The translations under genes and the position numbers were made by a program. Of a DNA stretch of 64,000 bases, positions 33,193 through 43,977 are shown one piece after another. The notes under the pieces were generated by a model. The model did no database searches, was not told where the DNA came from, and saw only the letters and a program-made list of their open reading frames with translations. Origin of the DNA: Pseudomonadota bacterium (GTDB lineage: Bacteria > Pseudomonadota > Gammaproteobacteria > Burkholderiales > Burkholderiaceae_C); the NCBI GenBank assembly GCA_021783695.1, contig JAJXTO010000010.1, forward strand, positions 1 to 64,000, read 5' to 3'. How positions within the stretch are numbered: position 1 is the stretch's first letter; each line of letters opens with the position of its first letter.

Positions 33193-33563
33193 TCCTACAT
33201 TCTCCTGACGAGCGGATGGCTAGTGAGTTGCGGCCAGACTCTTTTGAAGCGGCCGGGGTAAAAACGCGGAAGCAGCGCACAAGCAGCAGAAGTAAGCAAG
33301 GCGCATGCCGAAGTCACCGCACGGTTTCGGTGCGGTACGTAGGCGTCTGGCATGGGGGCATTTGCATGCCGGGACCGCATGGGGGTATGCGATCCATGCG
33401 AATCGTGGCACCCGGCTAGAGCATGGCCGGGCGGGTGCGTGAACAGCGTCATCTGGTTGTATGGGGGCCGGGCTGTCCAGACCCCCTGTTTTTTGAGCTG
33501 GCGCGATGATAACCGCCTGCTTTCGCCCACCCTGTACGGGTCAACCCGTGCAGTTGACGCGAC
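33193..33563. promoter_or_regulatory. 371-bp gap upstream of livH with short repeats and hairpins
   Basis: No gene is supported. The stretch must hold the livH promoter. Visible structure: a hairpin ACCGCAC (33316-33322) with GTGCGGT (33330-33336); three copies of [CT]ATGGGGG at 33351, 33378 and 33470; and a small hairpin ACGGGT/ACCCGT at 33536-33549 just past the rarA stop. None matches a regulatory site I can name. Confidence 0.35.
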
Positions 33564-34964
33564 TCAGTCGGCGGGCGGCCTGGGCACCACACTGTCGCCT
33601 TCCGGCTCCGAAGCTGACACGACACTGCTGCGGGTATTGCGTTCCGCCAGATCCTGCAGCCTGCGGGCAATGCGCTCCTCCACCCCGCGCGAAGTCGGCT
33701 GGTAGAAGCGCGGCGGTGTCATGCCCTCGGGGAAATACTGCTCTCCAGCGGCAAAGGCGTCGGCCTCATCGTGGGCGTAACGATAGTCCTTGCCGTAACC
33801 CAGGTTTTTCATCAGTCTGGTCGGCGCGTTGCGCAGATGCAGGGGCACAGGCTGAGTGCCTGTCTCCCTGGCAAAAGCGCGGGCCGCGTTGTAGGCCTTG
33901 TAGACCGCGTTCGATTTGGGCGTGACCGCCAGATAGACCACGGCCTCGGCCAGCGCCAGCTCGCCCTCGGGGCTGCCCAGGCGCTCATAGGTCTGCGCGG
34001 CTTCGAGCGCGAGGGTGAGCGCCTTGGGGTCGGCCAGGCCGATGTCTTCGACTGCCATGCGGATCAGCCGCCGCGCGAGATAGCGCGGATCGGCACCGCC
34101 TTCGAGCATGCGCGCGAACCAGTACAGCGCGGCGTCCACATCGGAACCGCGCACTGATTTGTGCAGCGCCGAGATCAGGTCGTAGGTCTGATCTCCGCCC
34201 TTGTCGAAGCGCAGCAGCGTGGCGCCCAGGGTCTGCTCGAGCAAGTCCGCGGTGAGTTCCTGCTGTCCGGCTCGCTGCGCGGCCTGCAGCGCCAGTTCCA
34301 GCGCACCGAGCAGACGCCGGGCGTCGCCGTCGGCGTGGCGGATGAGCCGCTGCTGCGCTGCGGGCGCGATCGCCTCGACCCCGCTGCCAGACAGGGTGCG
34401 CTGCATCAGAGTCTGCAAATCCTCGGCATCCAGGGGCTCCAGCACATAGACCACGGCGCGGGACAGCAGGGCACTGTTGACCTCGAACGACGGGTTCTCG
34501 GTGGTGGCGCCGATGAAGGTGAACAGGCCGGATTCGACATGCGGCAGAAAGGCATCCTGCTGGCTCTTGTTGAAACGGTGCACCTCATCAACGAACACGA
34601 TGGTTGCGCGGCCCCGCAACTGCGCGGCCTGCGCCTGCGCCATCGCGTCGCGAATGTCTTTCACCCCGGCGAGCACGGCAGACAGCGGCAAAAAATCGGC
34701 ATCGAAGGCATCGGCCATCAGCCGGGCCAGGGTGGTCTTTCCCACGCCGGGCGGCCCCCAGAACAGCATGGAATGCAGTCTGCGGGTTTCAAACGCCACG
34801 CGCAGCGGCTTGCCGGGCCCGAGCAGGTGGCGCTGCCCCACAACCTCATCGAGTTGATGGGGCCGCAGCCGCTCGGCAAGCGGCGTCTGTGCGGCAGGCG
34901 GCCGCGCCGGGGGCGACGCAGCAGGCAGTTCCGCGTCGTCGAACAGGCTCGGGCTGCCTTGCAT
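33564..34964 (-). CDS. rarA: Replication-associated recombination protein RarA (MgsA) AAA ATPase
   Basis: A 466-residue clamp-loader-like ATPase. It begins with SLFDDAELPAASPP and PLAERLRPHQLDEVVGQRHLL, Walker A is FWGPPGVGKTTLARL, Walker B is IVFVDEVHRFNKSQQDAFLP, and sensor 1 is FIGATTENPSFEVN. The C-terminal MgsA-type tetramerisation region is present (QPVPLHLRNAPTRLMKNLGYG and YQPTSRGVEERI). RarA acts at stalled replication forks. It follows lolA with two bases between, the last gene of crp-ftsK-lolA-rarA. The tail after residue 440 is lineage-specific. Confidence 0.93.
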   Translation of the reverse strand: MQGSPSLFDDAELPAASPPARPPAAQTPLAERLRPHQLDEVVGQRHLLGPGKPLRVAFETRRLHSMLFWGPPGVGKTTLARLMADAFDADFLPLSAVLAGVKDIRDAMAQAQAAQLRGRATIVFVDEVHRFNKSQQDAFLPHVESGLFTFIGATTENPSFEVNSALLSRAVVYVLEPLDAEDLQTLMQRTLSGSGVEAIAPAAQQRLIRHADGDARRLLGALELALQAAQRAGQQELTADLLEQTLGATLLRFDKGGDQTYDLISALHKSVRGSDVDAALYWFARMLEGGADPRYLARRLIRMAVEDIGLADPKALTLALEAAQTYERLGSPEGELALAEAVVYLAVTPKSNAVYKAYNAARAFARETGTQPVPLHLRNAPTRLMKNLGYGKDYRYAHDEADAFAAGEQYFPEGMTPPRFYQPTSRGVEERIARRLQDLAERNTRSSVVSASEPEGDSVVPRPPAD

Positions 34965-34966
34965 GA

Positions 34967-35629
34967 TCAGGGCTGATTGATAACCGAAGCACCCTTGGGA
35001 GGGGTGAAGCGGAAGCTGTCCGCGGACAACGCCGGGTTGCGAACGATCGCGGTGAAGCGCATGGTGGAGATTTGGCCAAATGCATCGCGCAACTGCAATT
35101 CGGCCACTTCCGGGCCTTGCGCCGTGGCGCGCAGGCCGATGCGAATCCAGTCGAAGTTGCTGTCCTTGGATTTGGGCGTGGCCTGCACCCATTGCAGTCC
35201 ACCGGTGTCTGGCAGGGCTTGCAGGGTGAACAGCTTGGTCAGGTCGGCACCAGCGAAAATGGCGGCTGGCGTGCCCTTGAAGGCCTGCGTCACCGGGGTG
35301 ATGGTGACTTGGTCGAGATCGTGGTCATAGGTCCAGAGCTGTTTGCCATCGCTGACGATGACCTGGGCATAGGGCTTGGTGTAGTCCCAGCGAAACCGGT
35401 CGGGGCGCTCGAAGGCGAACCGGCCCGAAGCCGGCGCCTGCGCCGGACCCTTGGCATTGCGCACGGTCTGGGTGAACTGGGCGCTGCCACTCTTGGTCTG
35501 CTGCAGCCATTGCTCCAGCAACTGCACCGAATTGGCCGCTGCAGCGCTGGGCAAGGCCGCAGCGAACAGGCCGACACCGAGCAGCAGCCCGGCCAGTGCA
35601 GCGCGCCCGCGGGCGATCAGGGTGATCAT
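34967..35629 (-). CDS. lolA: Outer-membrane lipoprotein carrier protein LolA
   Basis: A 220-residue periplasmic chaperone that carries lipoproteins from LolCDE to LolB. A signal peptide (ending PSAAAANS) is followed by the LolA features: SAQFTQTVRN, GRFAFERPDRFRWDYTKPY, IVSDGKQLWTYDHDLDQVT and LQLRDAFGQISTMRF. Placement after ftsK and before rarA is the standard order in proteobacteria. Confidence 0.93.
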   Translation of the reverse strand: MITLIARGRAALAGLLLGVGLFAAALPSAAAANSVQLLEQWLQQTKSGSAQFTQTVRNAKGPAQAPASGRFAFERPDRFRWDYTKPYAQVIVSDGKQLWTYDHDLDQVTITPVTQAFKGTPAAIFAGADLTKLFTLQALPDTGGLQWVQATPKSKDSNFDWIRIGLRATAQGPEVAELQLRDAFGQISTMRFTAIVRNPALSADSFRFTPPKGASVINQP

Positions 35630-35680
35630 GGTGTTGTCTTTCTTGAAGGAAGCCCAAGGGGAGCAGCGCAGCAGCGCCGG

Positions 35681-38026
35681 TCATTCCGCCCGCACCGGCA
35701 CCAGAATGTCGCGGTTGCCGTTGGACGTGAGCGCGGACACCAGGCCCGACTGCTCCATCTGCTCCAGGAGTCTGGCTGAACGGTTGTAGCCGATGCGCAG
35801 ATGACGCTGCACCAGAGAAATCGACGCCTTGCGATGCTGCAGCACGATCTGCACGGCCTGATCGTAGAGCGGGTCGCTCTCGGCGTCTGCATTGCCGACG
35901 CCGAGAGCGCCGCCCGCGCCTTCGGCCTCTTCCTCGCCGGTGAGAATGCCGTCGAGATAGTTCGGCCCGCCCCGGCTCTTGATGTCCTCGACCACGCGGT
36001 GCACCTCGGCGTCGCTGACGAACGCGCCATGCACCCGCTGCGGCATGCCCGAGCCGGGCGGCAGATACAGCATGTCGCCCATGCCCAGCAAGCTCTCCGC
36101 GCCCATCTGATCGAGAATGGTGCGCGAATCGATCTTGCTCGACACCTGGAACGCCATGCGGGTGGGAATATTGGCCTTGATCAGCCCGGTGATCACGTCC
36201 ACGCTGGGACGCTGCGTGGCGAGGATGAGGTGAATGCCCGATGCGCGTGCCTTCTGCGCCAGCCGGGCAATGAGTTCCTCGATCTTCTTGCCCACCACCA
36301 TCATCAGGTCGGCAAGCTCGTCGATCACCACGACGATGTGCGGCAGCTTCTCCAGCGGCTCGGGCGCCTCCGGGGTCAGGCTGAACGGGTTGGTCAGCGG
36401 CTCACCACGCGCTTTGGCTTCCAGCACTTTGGTGTTGTAGCCCGCCAGATTGCGCACGCCCAGCTTGCTCATCAGCTTGTAGCGGCGTTCCATTTCGCCG
36501 ACGCACCAGTTCAGCGCCTGCGCCGCCTGCCGCATGTCGATCACCACAGGCGCGAGCAGATGCGCGATGCCGTCGTACACGCTGAGTTCGAGCATTTTCG
36601 GGTCGATCAGGATCAGGCGCACATCGCTGGGCTCGGCCTTGTACAGCAGGCTGAGAATCATGGCGTTGACGCCCACCGATTTGCCCGATCCGGTGGTTCC
36701 CGCCACCAGCAGGTGCGGCATCTTGGCCAGATCTGCCACCACGGGATTTCCCACGATGTCCTTGCCCAGCCCCATGGTGAGCAGGGAGGCGGCTTCGTGG
36801 TAATTGTTGGACCCCAGAATCTCCGACAGCTTGATGGTCTGCCGCTTCGCATTGGGCAGTTCCAGCGCCATGGTGTTCTTGCCCGGAATGGTCTCGACCA
36901 CGCGGATGCTCACCAGCGACAGCGCACGCGCCAGATCGCGCGAGAGGTTGACGATCTGCGCGCCCTTCACCCCGGTGGCCGGCTCGACTTCGTAGCGCGT
37001 GATCACCGGGCCCGGATAGGCCGCCACCACGCGTACCTCGACGCCGAAGTCCTTGAGTTTTTTCTCGATCAGCCGCGAGGTGAATTCCAGGGTGTCGTGA
37101 TTCACCGATTCCACCTGGACAGAGGGCGCCGCGTCGAGCAGGCTCAGCGCCGGCAGGGTTGAATCGGGCAATTCATTGAACAGGGGTTTCTGCTTTTCCT
37201 TGAGCACGCGCGGCGACTGCGGTACGAAGGCCACCGAAGGCTCGATCAGCACCGGCGCGAGCACCTCGCGCTCCTCCACCAGGGGGCGCTGCAACTCGAC
37301 CTCTTTCTCGCGCTCCTGCGTGGCCTGCTGACCGGCCAGTGCATCCGCTTCGCGGCCTCGACGTTCAAGCTGCCAGGTCCACAACCGCTCGATCCAGCCA
37401 CCCAGGCGCTCTGCAGCATCCGCCCAAGAAAAATGTCCCACCCAACTCAGGGCGAACAGGAACACGGCCAGCAACACCAGCGTTCCGCCCGTGTCACCCA
37501 GCAAGGTATCGGCGCCGGCGCCCAGCGCATGGCCGAGCAAACCGCCGGCCTCTCCAGGCAGATGCGCGGCAAGACTCCAGAGCCGGGTGGACTCCAGCGC
37601 CGCGCTCGACAAGGGCAGCAGCAGCACCCCGGCAACCGCGGCAATCGGCCGCAACTTCTGCCATCGGCTGACCGTCTCCTCGGCCTCGGCCGTCGGCGCG
37701 GCGCGCTGGGAGTTGCGCCACATGCGCAGCACGCCGTACAGCCCCAGGGGAATCAGCCAGAGCGCCGAAAACCCGAGGAGGAAATAGGCCACATCCGAAA
37801 ACCACGCTCCCAGCACGCCCACCCAGTTAGCCACAGCATGACCTGTGCCGGAGCTGGACCAGGAAGGATCGGACTTGTGAAAGCTCAGCAGACTCAGGCT
37901 CAGCAAAATCCAGCCGATGAAAGCGGCGGTCAAACGGACTTCTGCCGTAAAACGCTGCAGGCGACTGCGCGGCTCAGTGCGTAGCGAGGTCTGTGTGGGG
38001 CGGCGTCGGGTATCGATTTTCGGCAT
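35681..38026 (-). CDS. ftsK: DNA translocase FtsK
   Basis: A 781-residue divisome DNA pump. There are four N-terminal membrane helices within about 30-205, a fairly short charged linker to about 290, and the FtsK motor with Walker [18 protein letters not shown], Walker [16 protein letters not shown] and the [13 protein letters not shown] motif. The C-terminal gamma winged-helix (about 715-778, [21 protein letters not shown]) should read KOPS sequences and activate XerCD at dif. It is three bases after crp, in the same operon. Confidence 0.95.
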   Translation of the reverse strand: MPKIDTRRRPTQTSLRTEPRSRLQRFTAEVRLTAAFIGWILLSLSLLSFHKSDPSWSSSGTGHAVANWVGVLGAWFSDVAYFLLGFSALWLIPLGLYGVLRMWRNSQRAAPTAEAEETVSRWQKLRPIAAVAGVLLLPLSSAALESTRLWSLAAHLPGEAGGLLGHALGAGADTLLGDTGGTLVLLAVFLFALSWVGHFSWADAAERLGGWIERLWTWQLERRGREADALAGQQATQEREKEVELQRPLVEEREVLAPVLIEPSVAFVPQSPRVLKEKQKPLFNELPDSTLPALSLLDAAPSVQVESVNHDTLEFTSRLIEKKLKDFGVEVRVVAAYPGPVITRYEVEPATGVKGAQIVNLSRDLARALSLVSIRVVETIPGKNTMALELPNAKRQTIKLSEILGSNNYHEAASLLTMGLGKDIVGNPVVADLAKMPHLLVAGTTGSGKSVGVNAMILSLLYKAEPSDVRLILIDPKMLELSVYDGIAHLLAPVVIDMRQAAQALNWCVGEMERRYKLMSKLGVRNLAGYNTKVLEAKARGEPLTNPFSLTPEAPEPLEKLPHIVVVIDELADLMMVVGKKIEELIARLAQKARASGIHLILATQRPSVDVITGLIKANIPTRMAFQVSSKIDSRTILDQMGAESLLGMGDMLYLPPGSGMPQRVHGAFVSDAEVHRVVEDIKSRGGPNYLDGILTGEEEAEGAGGALGVGNADAESDPLYDQAVQIVLQHRKASISLVQRHLRIGYNRSARLLEQMEQSGLVSALTSNGNRDILVPVRAE

Positions 38027-38029
38027 ACA

Positions 38030-38701
38030 TCACAGCAATGTGGCGAGGTGCTCGCGGATCAGCATGCTGCCGTCCTCGCGCTCGACCACAAAGCCTTGCT
38101 GTTCAAAGTCTTTCATCACCCGGCTGACCATCTCGCGTGAGGCGCCGACCATTTTCGCCAGATCCTGGCGCGACAATTTGTTACGGATGACATGCTCGTC
38201 CTGCATCTCGTCCGTCAGTTCCATCAGCGCGCGCGCCACCCGTCCATAGACATCCATCAGCGCCAGAGATTCAATCTTGCGATCCGCCCGGCGCAGGCGC
38301 AGCGCCAGGCCGCGCATGATGGCAAACGACATGCTGGTGTTTTCCGGCAGGCACTGCAAAAACGCCACGCGTCCCAGCATCATCACGTCGGTCTGCACCT
38401 CGGCCTGCACCGTGGCGGAATGCGGTTCGCCGTCGATCAGGCTCATCTCGCCGATGTAGTCGCCGGCGTGCAGCACGGCGATGATGACCTCGCGCCCCTT
38501 GGCGTCCACACTCACCACGCGAGCACGGCCGGACAGCAAAATGAACAGCGCATTGGACTTGCTGCCCTGCTCGACAATGTTTTCGCCACGCTTATAGCGC
38601 CGCTTGACGATGGACTGCGAAATCGACCAGGCCTGCGATTCGGTGAGCACGGCAAACAACGGCACGCGCCGAACGAGGTCAATATCGGTGATTTGCGACA
38701 T
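38030..38701 (-). CDS. CRP-like cyclic-nucleotide-binding transcription regulator
   Basis: A 223-residue Crp/Fnr-family protein. The start at 38701 (MSQITDIDLVRRVPLF) is used because the upstream extension carries no domain. The cNMP-binding beta-barrel has GDYIGEMSLIDGEPHSATV, close to the cAMP phosphate-binding cassette GExxL-xxRxA, though the arginine is replaced by histidine. The HTH recognition helix is ASREMVSRVMKDF, retaining the Arg-Glu...Arg triad of E. coli CRP that reads TGTGA. There is no FNR-type cysteine cluster. It heads the crp-ftsK-lolA-rarA operon and diverges from trxB. A perfect CRP-type site is found at 17738. Confidence 0.85.
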   Translation of the reverse strand: MSQITDIDLVRRVPLFAVLTESQAWSISQSIVKRRYKRGENIVEQGSKSNALFILLSGRARVVSVDAKGREVIIAVLHAGDYIGEMSLIDGEPHSATVQAEVQTDVMMLGRVAFLQCLPENTSMSFAIMRGLALRLRRADRKIESLALMDVYGRVARALMELTDEMQDEHVIRNKLSRQDLAKMVGASREMVSRVMKDFEQQGFVVEREDGSMLIREHLATLL

Positions 38702-38803
38702 CAGTGTCTCCAGTTGCCGGGTTTTCCGGGCTTTGCACAGAGTGGGTGTGCGGATCAACGGTTTTCCGGGCGCATCGCGCATCCGTTGCGCAGCCCTTCT
38801 AAA

Positions 38804-39860
<1,057 letters not shown>

Positions 39861-39905
39861 TCGACGTTCTCACCACGCCCTCCCGCCCGGCATGGACGAA
39901 AGGCG

Positions 39906-39933
39906 TGGACACGCGAGGGTTTCTGGCTATAAT
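39906..39933 (+). promoter_or_regulatory. Promoter of rpmB-rpmG
   Basis: TGGACA (39906-39911), 16 bp, TATAAT (39928-39933), ending 36 bp before rpmB. A hairpin CCACGCC (39873-39879) with GGCGTGG (39902-39908), which may end trxB transcripts, overlaps the -35 element. Confidence 0.7.
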
Positions 39934-39969
39934 CTTTAGCCTTTGTTCTACACAATTTAGAGGTGTGCC

Positions 39970-40203
39970 ATGGCACGAGTATGCCAAGTGACAGGTAAAG
40001 GGCCGATGGTCGGGAACAATGTGTCCCACGCGAACAACAAGACCAAGCGCCGCTTCCTGCCCAATCTGCAATATCGCCGTTTCTGGGTGGAGAGCGAGAA
40101 CCGTTTCGTGCGCCTGCGCGTCACGAGTTCCGGTCTGCGCACCATCGACAAGAAAGGCATCGATGTCGTCCTGGCCGAGCTGCGCTCGCGTGGCGAAATC
40201 TGA
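39970..40203 (+). CDS. rpmB: Ribosomal protein bL28
   Basis: A 77-residue basic ribosomal protein with the family opening [20 protein letters not shown] and [24 protein letters not shown] lies before the ATG. It forms the usual rpmB-rpmG pair. Confidence 0.97.
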   Translation: MARVCQVTGKGPMVGNNVSHANNKTKRRFLPNLQYRRFWVESENRFVRLRVTSSGLRTIDKKGIDVVLAELRSRGEI

Positions 40204-40252
40204 GCTTTTACTGCCCCCCCGGACTGACCCTTAGAACTGCACGGAGCCCAAT

Positions 40253-40423
40253 ATGGCAACCAAAGGCGGACGCGAAAAAATCAAGCTGGAATCCTCTGCG
40301 GGCACCGGCCATTTCTACACCACCACCAAGAACAAGCGCACCACACCGGAAAAAATCGAAATCATGAAGTTCGATCCGGTTGCACGCAAGCATGTGAGCT
40401 ACAAGGAAGGCAAGATCAAGTAA
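40253..40423 (+). CDS. rpmG: Ribosomal protein bL33
   Basis: A 56-residue basic protein, [15 protein letters not shown] at the start and [10 protein letters not shown] at the end, with [14 protein letters not shown] between. It is the cysteine-free (zinc-independent) form of bL33. It begins 49 bp after rpmB, with CGGAG as ribosome site, and ends before a terminator. Confidence 0.95.
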   Translation: MATKGGREKIKLESSAGTGHFYTTTKNKRTTPEKIEIMKFDPVARKHVSYKEGKIK

Positions 40424-40453
40424 CTCTGATCTGTTCCTTTTGCCGCATCACCG

Positions 40454-40496
40454 ATCCGCTGGATCTGCCGCATAACGGCAAGACCAGCGGATTTTT
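40454..40496 (+). terminator. Rho-independent terminator after rpmG
   Basis: Outer stem ATCCGCTGG (40454-40462) with CCAGCGGAT (40484-40492), an inner stem TGCCG/CGGCA, then TTTTT (40492-40496). Confidence 0.85.
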
Positions 40497-40622
40497 CATG
40501 GGCGACTCTCTGCACCCGCCCCTTTGCAGATGTAAAAATGGCCCGGCGCTTGATGTCGCGGGCCATTCCGGTGATTCTCGGCGCAGGCCTGACCGACCTG
40601 CACAATCTCTCCCGCACCCGAG

Positions 40623-41828
40623 TCAATTCGCCGGTGTATAACGACGCAGACTCAGGGAAATATCGCGCAGCGCTGCCACGCCACTCTCCTCAGCGCGATG
40701 GCACCAGTCCTGCAGCTTTTGCCTGAGTTGCTCGGCGTTCAGATTGGTCTGCTCCCAAACCGACTTGAGCTCTTCGCGCATGTGCAGGAGTTTGCCCAGG
40801 TTGGGGCTGGCATTCGCTGCGGCGTCCACCAGCGCGCGTGAGCGTTCGCACAGAATGTCGCGTTCCATGCCGATCCAGCGCCTGGCCGCGCGCAAGGCCG
40901 ACTGATCGCCTGAACCGCCCTGCTCCGCGGCGCGGGCAAGCTCGGCCCGGAGCGTCGCCTTGAGTCCTGCTGCGTAACGCGCCATCAGTTCATAGCGGTT
41001 GGCAATCACGGCCTGAAGCGTGAGTTGATCCACCTCAGCCCGCAGCTCTCCCAGTCTGCATTGGGGCGGTAGTTTGCGCGGCTTGGCCAGACCCACCCAA
41101 CTCAAGGCGCGGATATACGCCCAGCCGATATCGAATTCCCACCACTTGACCGACAGCTTGGCCGACGTGGGATAGGTATGGTGGTTGTTGTGCAGTTCCT
41201 CGCCGCCGATCAACACCCCCCAGGGAGAAATATTGTGGCTGCTGTCGCGGGCGGAAAAATTTCGGTAGCCCCACCAGTGTCCCAGTCCGTTGATGACTCC
41301 GGCAGCCCAGACGGGAATCCACAGCATCTGCACCGCCCAAACCGTGGCACCGACCGCCCCGAACAGGAGCACGTCGAGAATCAGCAGCAGCCCGACGCCC
41401 TGCCAGACAAAGCGGGAATAAATATTGCGTTCCACCCAGTCATCCGGCGTGCCGTGACCGAATTTTCTCAGGGTCTCGGCATTTCTCGATTCGGCACGGT
41501 ACAGCTCGGCGCCGCGCAGCAAAACGGTGTCGATGCCGCGCGTGACCGGGCTGTGCGGGTCGTCAACCGTTTCACATTTGGCATGATGTTTGCGGTGGAT
41601 GGCAACCCATTCCTTGGTCACCATTCCAGTGGTGAACCACAGCCAGAAGCGGAAAAAATGCGATGCCAGCGGATGCAGCTCGAGCGCCCGGTGCGCCTGA
41701 GCACGGTGCAGAAAAATCGTCACCGCAGCAATGGTGATATGTGTGGTGATTAATGCAAACAACACAATTTTCCACCAAGAAGCATGGAGCAGACCGTGCC
41801 CTGCCCAAGTCAAAAATCCATCAAACAT
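40623..41828 (-). CDS. Acyl-CoA/acyl-lipid delta-9-type fatty acid desaturase
   Basis: A 401-residue membrane di-iron desaturase. The three histidine boxes are HRAQAHR (about 42-48), HRKHH (about 78-82) and HNNHH (about 215-219), with hydrophobic helix pairs between them as in stearoyl-CoA desaturases. The last 130 residues are soluble, mostly helical and not part of the core family; their role is unknown. It likely introduces a double bond in membrane acyl chains. It is convergent with the rpmB-rpmG unit and lies downstream of rsmB on the same strand, 126 bp after its stop. Confidence 0.88.
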   Translation of the reverse strand: MFDGFLTWAGHGLLHASWWKIVLFALITTHITIAAVTIFLHRAQAHRALELHPLASHFFRFWLWFTTGMVTKEWVAIHRKHHAKCETVDDPHSPVTRGIDTVLLRGAELYRAESRNAETLRKFGHGTPDDWVERNIYSRFVWQGVGLLLILDVLLFGAVGATVWAVQMLWIPVWAAGVINGLGHWWGYRNFSARDSSHNISPWGVLIGGEELHNNHHTYPTSAKLSVKWWEFDIGWAYIRALSWVGLAKPRKLPPQCRLGELRAEVDQLTLQAVIANRYELMARYAAGLKATLRAELARAAEQGGSGDQSALRAARRWIGMERDILCERSRALVDAAANASPNLGKLLHMREELKSVWEQTNLNAEQLRQKLQDWCHRAEESGVAALRDISLSLRRYTPAN

Positions 41829-41954
41829 GAGAAACTTTCAGATTGATACAGCGAAGTTGGAACCACGCCTCGCACAAGCGTTGCGTGAATTATCCGACCA
41901 GCCGTGCCCACGGCGTTCAGGGCAAACGCGAAGGCCTTGCGACCGAGTCAAGTC

Positions 41955-43262
41955 TTATTGGGCATGTTGGGTCGCATCTTGTTCCGTCGCAGCAGGCGCG
42001 GAGCGACGCTGCAGCACGGCGGCATAAAACCCGTCGGTGCCATGCCGATCGGGCAAGAGCTGCAGATCACCCTGCGAGGTCAAACCTTCAGCCTTGACGC
42101 CTTGCTGGGCCAGGACGGAGTCTGCCGGAATACGCTCGAACTCGGTATGCGCCGCAAGAAACGCGTTGACGATGCCACTGTTTTCCTCCGGCAAGATGCT
42201 GCAGGTGGCATAGACCAGGCGCCCTCCCGGCTTGAGCAAGGTGGCTGCGGATTGCAGAATATTGGCCTGTTTTGCGGTCAATTCCACGACATCTTCCGGT
42301 TTCTGTCGCCATTTCATGTCCGGGTTGCGGCGCAGGGTTCCCAGGCCGGAGCATGGCGCATCGACCAGCACGCGGTCGACCTTGCCCGCCAGTCGCTTGA
42401 CGCGCTCATCGCGCTCGTGGGCGATCGCCACTGGATAGACATTGCTCAGGCCGCTGCGCAGCAGACGCGGCTTGAGCTTGGCCAGACGGTAATCGGCCAC
42501 GTCGAAGGCATAGAGCCTGCCGGTGCTGCGCATCATGGCGCCCAGCGCCAGGGTTTTGCCACCGGCGCCAGCGCAGAAATCGACCACCATTTCGCCGCGG
42601 CGCGGCGCCAGCAGCACCGCCAGCAACTGGCTGCCTTCGTCCTGCACTTCCACCCAGCCTTCACGGAACACGGTGAGATCCTGCAGCGCCGGCTTGCCTT
42701 CGAGGCGCACGCCCCAAGGAGAATACGGGGTGGCCTGCGCCGGAATGTTCAGGCGGGCGAACACGTCGAGCACGGCTTCGCGCCGGGCTTTTTGGACATT
42801 GACCCGCAGGTCCAGCGGCGCCGGGCGCAGCAGCGCTTGCGCCAGCGCGGGGTATTCGTCGCCATACTGCTGTTGCAGGGCGGCAGCCAGCCATTCGGGC
42901 AGACTCCAGCGCACCGCTTCGGGCAGAGCCATGGCGTCCTGCGTCAACAGGCGCTTGCGCCATTCCAGTTGCTCAGGCGAAAACGCGGTGTGCACCGACG
43001 CCGCGTTGCCCGACCAGCCGAGAATCGCAAGCCGCAACTCCATGGCGCCGCCGATGCTCTCGTCGCCCGCGGCGAGGGTCTGGAACAGACGCAAATGCCG
43101 CAAGACCTGATAGACCGTATCGGCCAGAATCTGCCGATCGATTTTGCCGAGTTGCGGCCGGGCGCGGAAATGCCGCGACAGCACGGCGTCGGCTGCAGCA
43201 TCGAACCGCAGCATGTCGCGCAGCACGTCGCGCGCGGTGTAAAGCAGATCACGCGGTTTCAT
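41955..43262 (-). CDS. rsmB: 16S rRNA (cytosine-C5) methyltransferase RsmB
   Basis: A 435-residue RsmB/Sun enzyme. The N-terminal NusB-like RNA-binding domain (about 1-140) is followed by the SAM domain: VVDFCAGAGGKTLALGA, then DAPCSGLGTLRRNPDMKWR and LVYATCSILPEENS, giving both catalytic cysteines of m5C RNA methyltransferases. It methylates C967 of 16S rRNA in E. coli. It follows purN by 9 bp on the reverse strand. Confidence 0.94.
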   Translation of the reverse strand: MKPRDLLYTARDVLRDMLRFDAAADAVLSRHFRARPQLGKIDRQILADTVYQVLRHLRLFQTLAAGDESIGGAMELRLAILGWSGNAASVHTAFSPEQLEWRKRLLTQDAMALPEAVRWSLPEWLAAALQQQYGDEYPALAQALLRPAPLDLRVNVQKARREAVLDVFARLNIPAQATPYSPWGVRLEGKPALQDLTVFREGWVEVQDEGSQLLAVLLAPRRGEMVVDFCAGAGGKTLALGAMMRSTGRLYAFDVADYRLAKLKPRLLRSGLSNVYPVAIAHERDERVKRLAGKVDRVLVDAPCSGLGTLRRNPDMKWRQKPEDVVELTAKQANILQSAATLLKPGGRLVYATCSILPEENSGIVNAFLAAHTEFERIPADSVLAQQGVKAEGLTSQGDLQLLPDRHGTDGFYAAVLQRRSAPAATEQDATQHAQ

Positions 43263-43271
43263 GGCGCACTT

Positions 43272-43895
43272 TCAGAGGAGATGTTCGGAGGCTGGCAGGA
43301 TGCGGGTGCGCAAACCGTCGGTCCGCACCCGGCCTTCCAGCAAGGCACGCACCACGGGAGGGTAAATGCGGTGTTCTTCAAGCAGCGCCCGCGCGGCCAG
43401 GGTTTGCGGCGTGTCGTCGTCCAGCACGGGCACGACCGCCTGCGCCAGAATCGGGCCATGATCGAGCGCACTGCTCACCAGATGCACCGTAACGCCATGC
43501 CATTTCACGCCTTCTTCCAGCGCGCGGGCATGGGTGTGCAGTCCGGTGAACGCTGGCAGCAGGGACGGATGAATGTTCACCAGTCGCCCGGCGAAACGCG
43601 CGACGAACGCCGCCCCCAGCACCCGCATGAAACCACACAATGCAATCACGTCGGGATGCAGCGCGGCGATGGCGTCGCCCAAGGCCTGGTCGAAGGCCTC
43701 GCGGCTGGCGAAGTCCGTGTGCGCCACGATCTGCGTGGGCACGCCGAAAGTGCGCGCCACATCCAGGCCGCCAGCGTCTGCCCGGTTGCTGATCACCCCG
43801 CGCACGCTCTCCATCCAGCCCTGCTCACGCGCCGCCTGGAGAATGGACTGCAGATTGCTGCCGCGCCCGGAAATGAGAAGAACCAGATTTTTCAT
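43272..43895 (-). CDS. purN: Phosphoribosylglycinamide formyltransferase PurN
   Basis: A 207-residue enzyme transferring the formyl group from 10-formyltetrahydrofolate to GAR in purine synthesis. LVLLISGRGSNLQSI opens the protein; the catalytic Asn-His-Asp are in NIHPSLLPAFTGLHTH and SALDHGPILAQ, and the folate loop is IALCGFMRVLG. The start at 43895 is standard; it is divergent from nrdR. Confidence 0.95.
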   Translation of the reverse strand: MKNLVLLISGRGSNLQSILQAAREQGWMESVRGVISNRADAGGLDVARTFGVPTQIVAHTDFASREAFDQALGDAIAALHPDVIALCGFMRVLGAAFVARFAGRLVNIHPSLLPAFTGLHTHARALEEGVKWHGVTVHLVSSALDHGPILAQAVVPVLDDDTPQTLAARALLEEHRIYPPVVRALLEGRVRTDGLRTRILPASEHLL

Positions 43896-43977
43896 CGGCG
43901 GGCAGTGTAGCCGTGACGGAGAGTGTGGCAACGCCGTCCAGCGTGAATAATGGCGGTTTCCCTTCCCGATCGTTCCG

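Noticed and set aside
33351-33477. Short CATGGGGG repeats as a CRISPR array or attachment site
   Set aside because: Units are only eight bases with irregular spacing and no spacer structure.
41904-43910. 668-codon forward frame over rsmB and purN
   Set aside because: Runs across two well-defined reverse genes and their gap; no domain.
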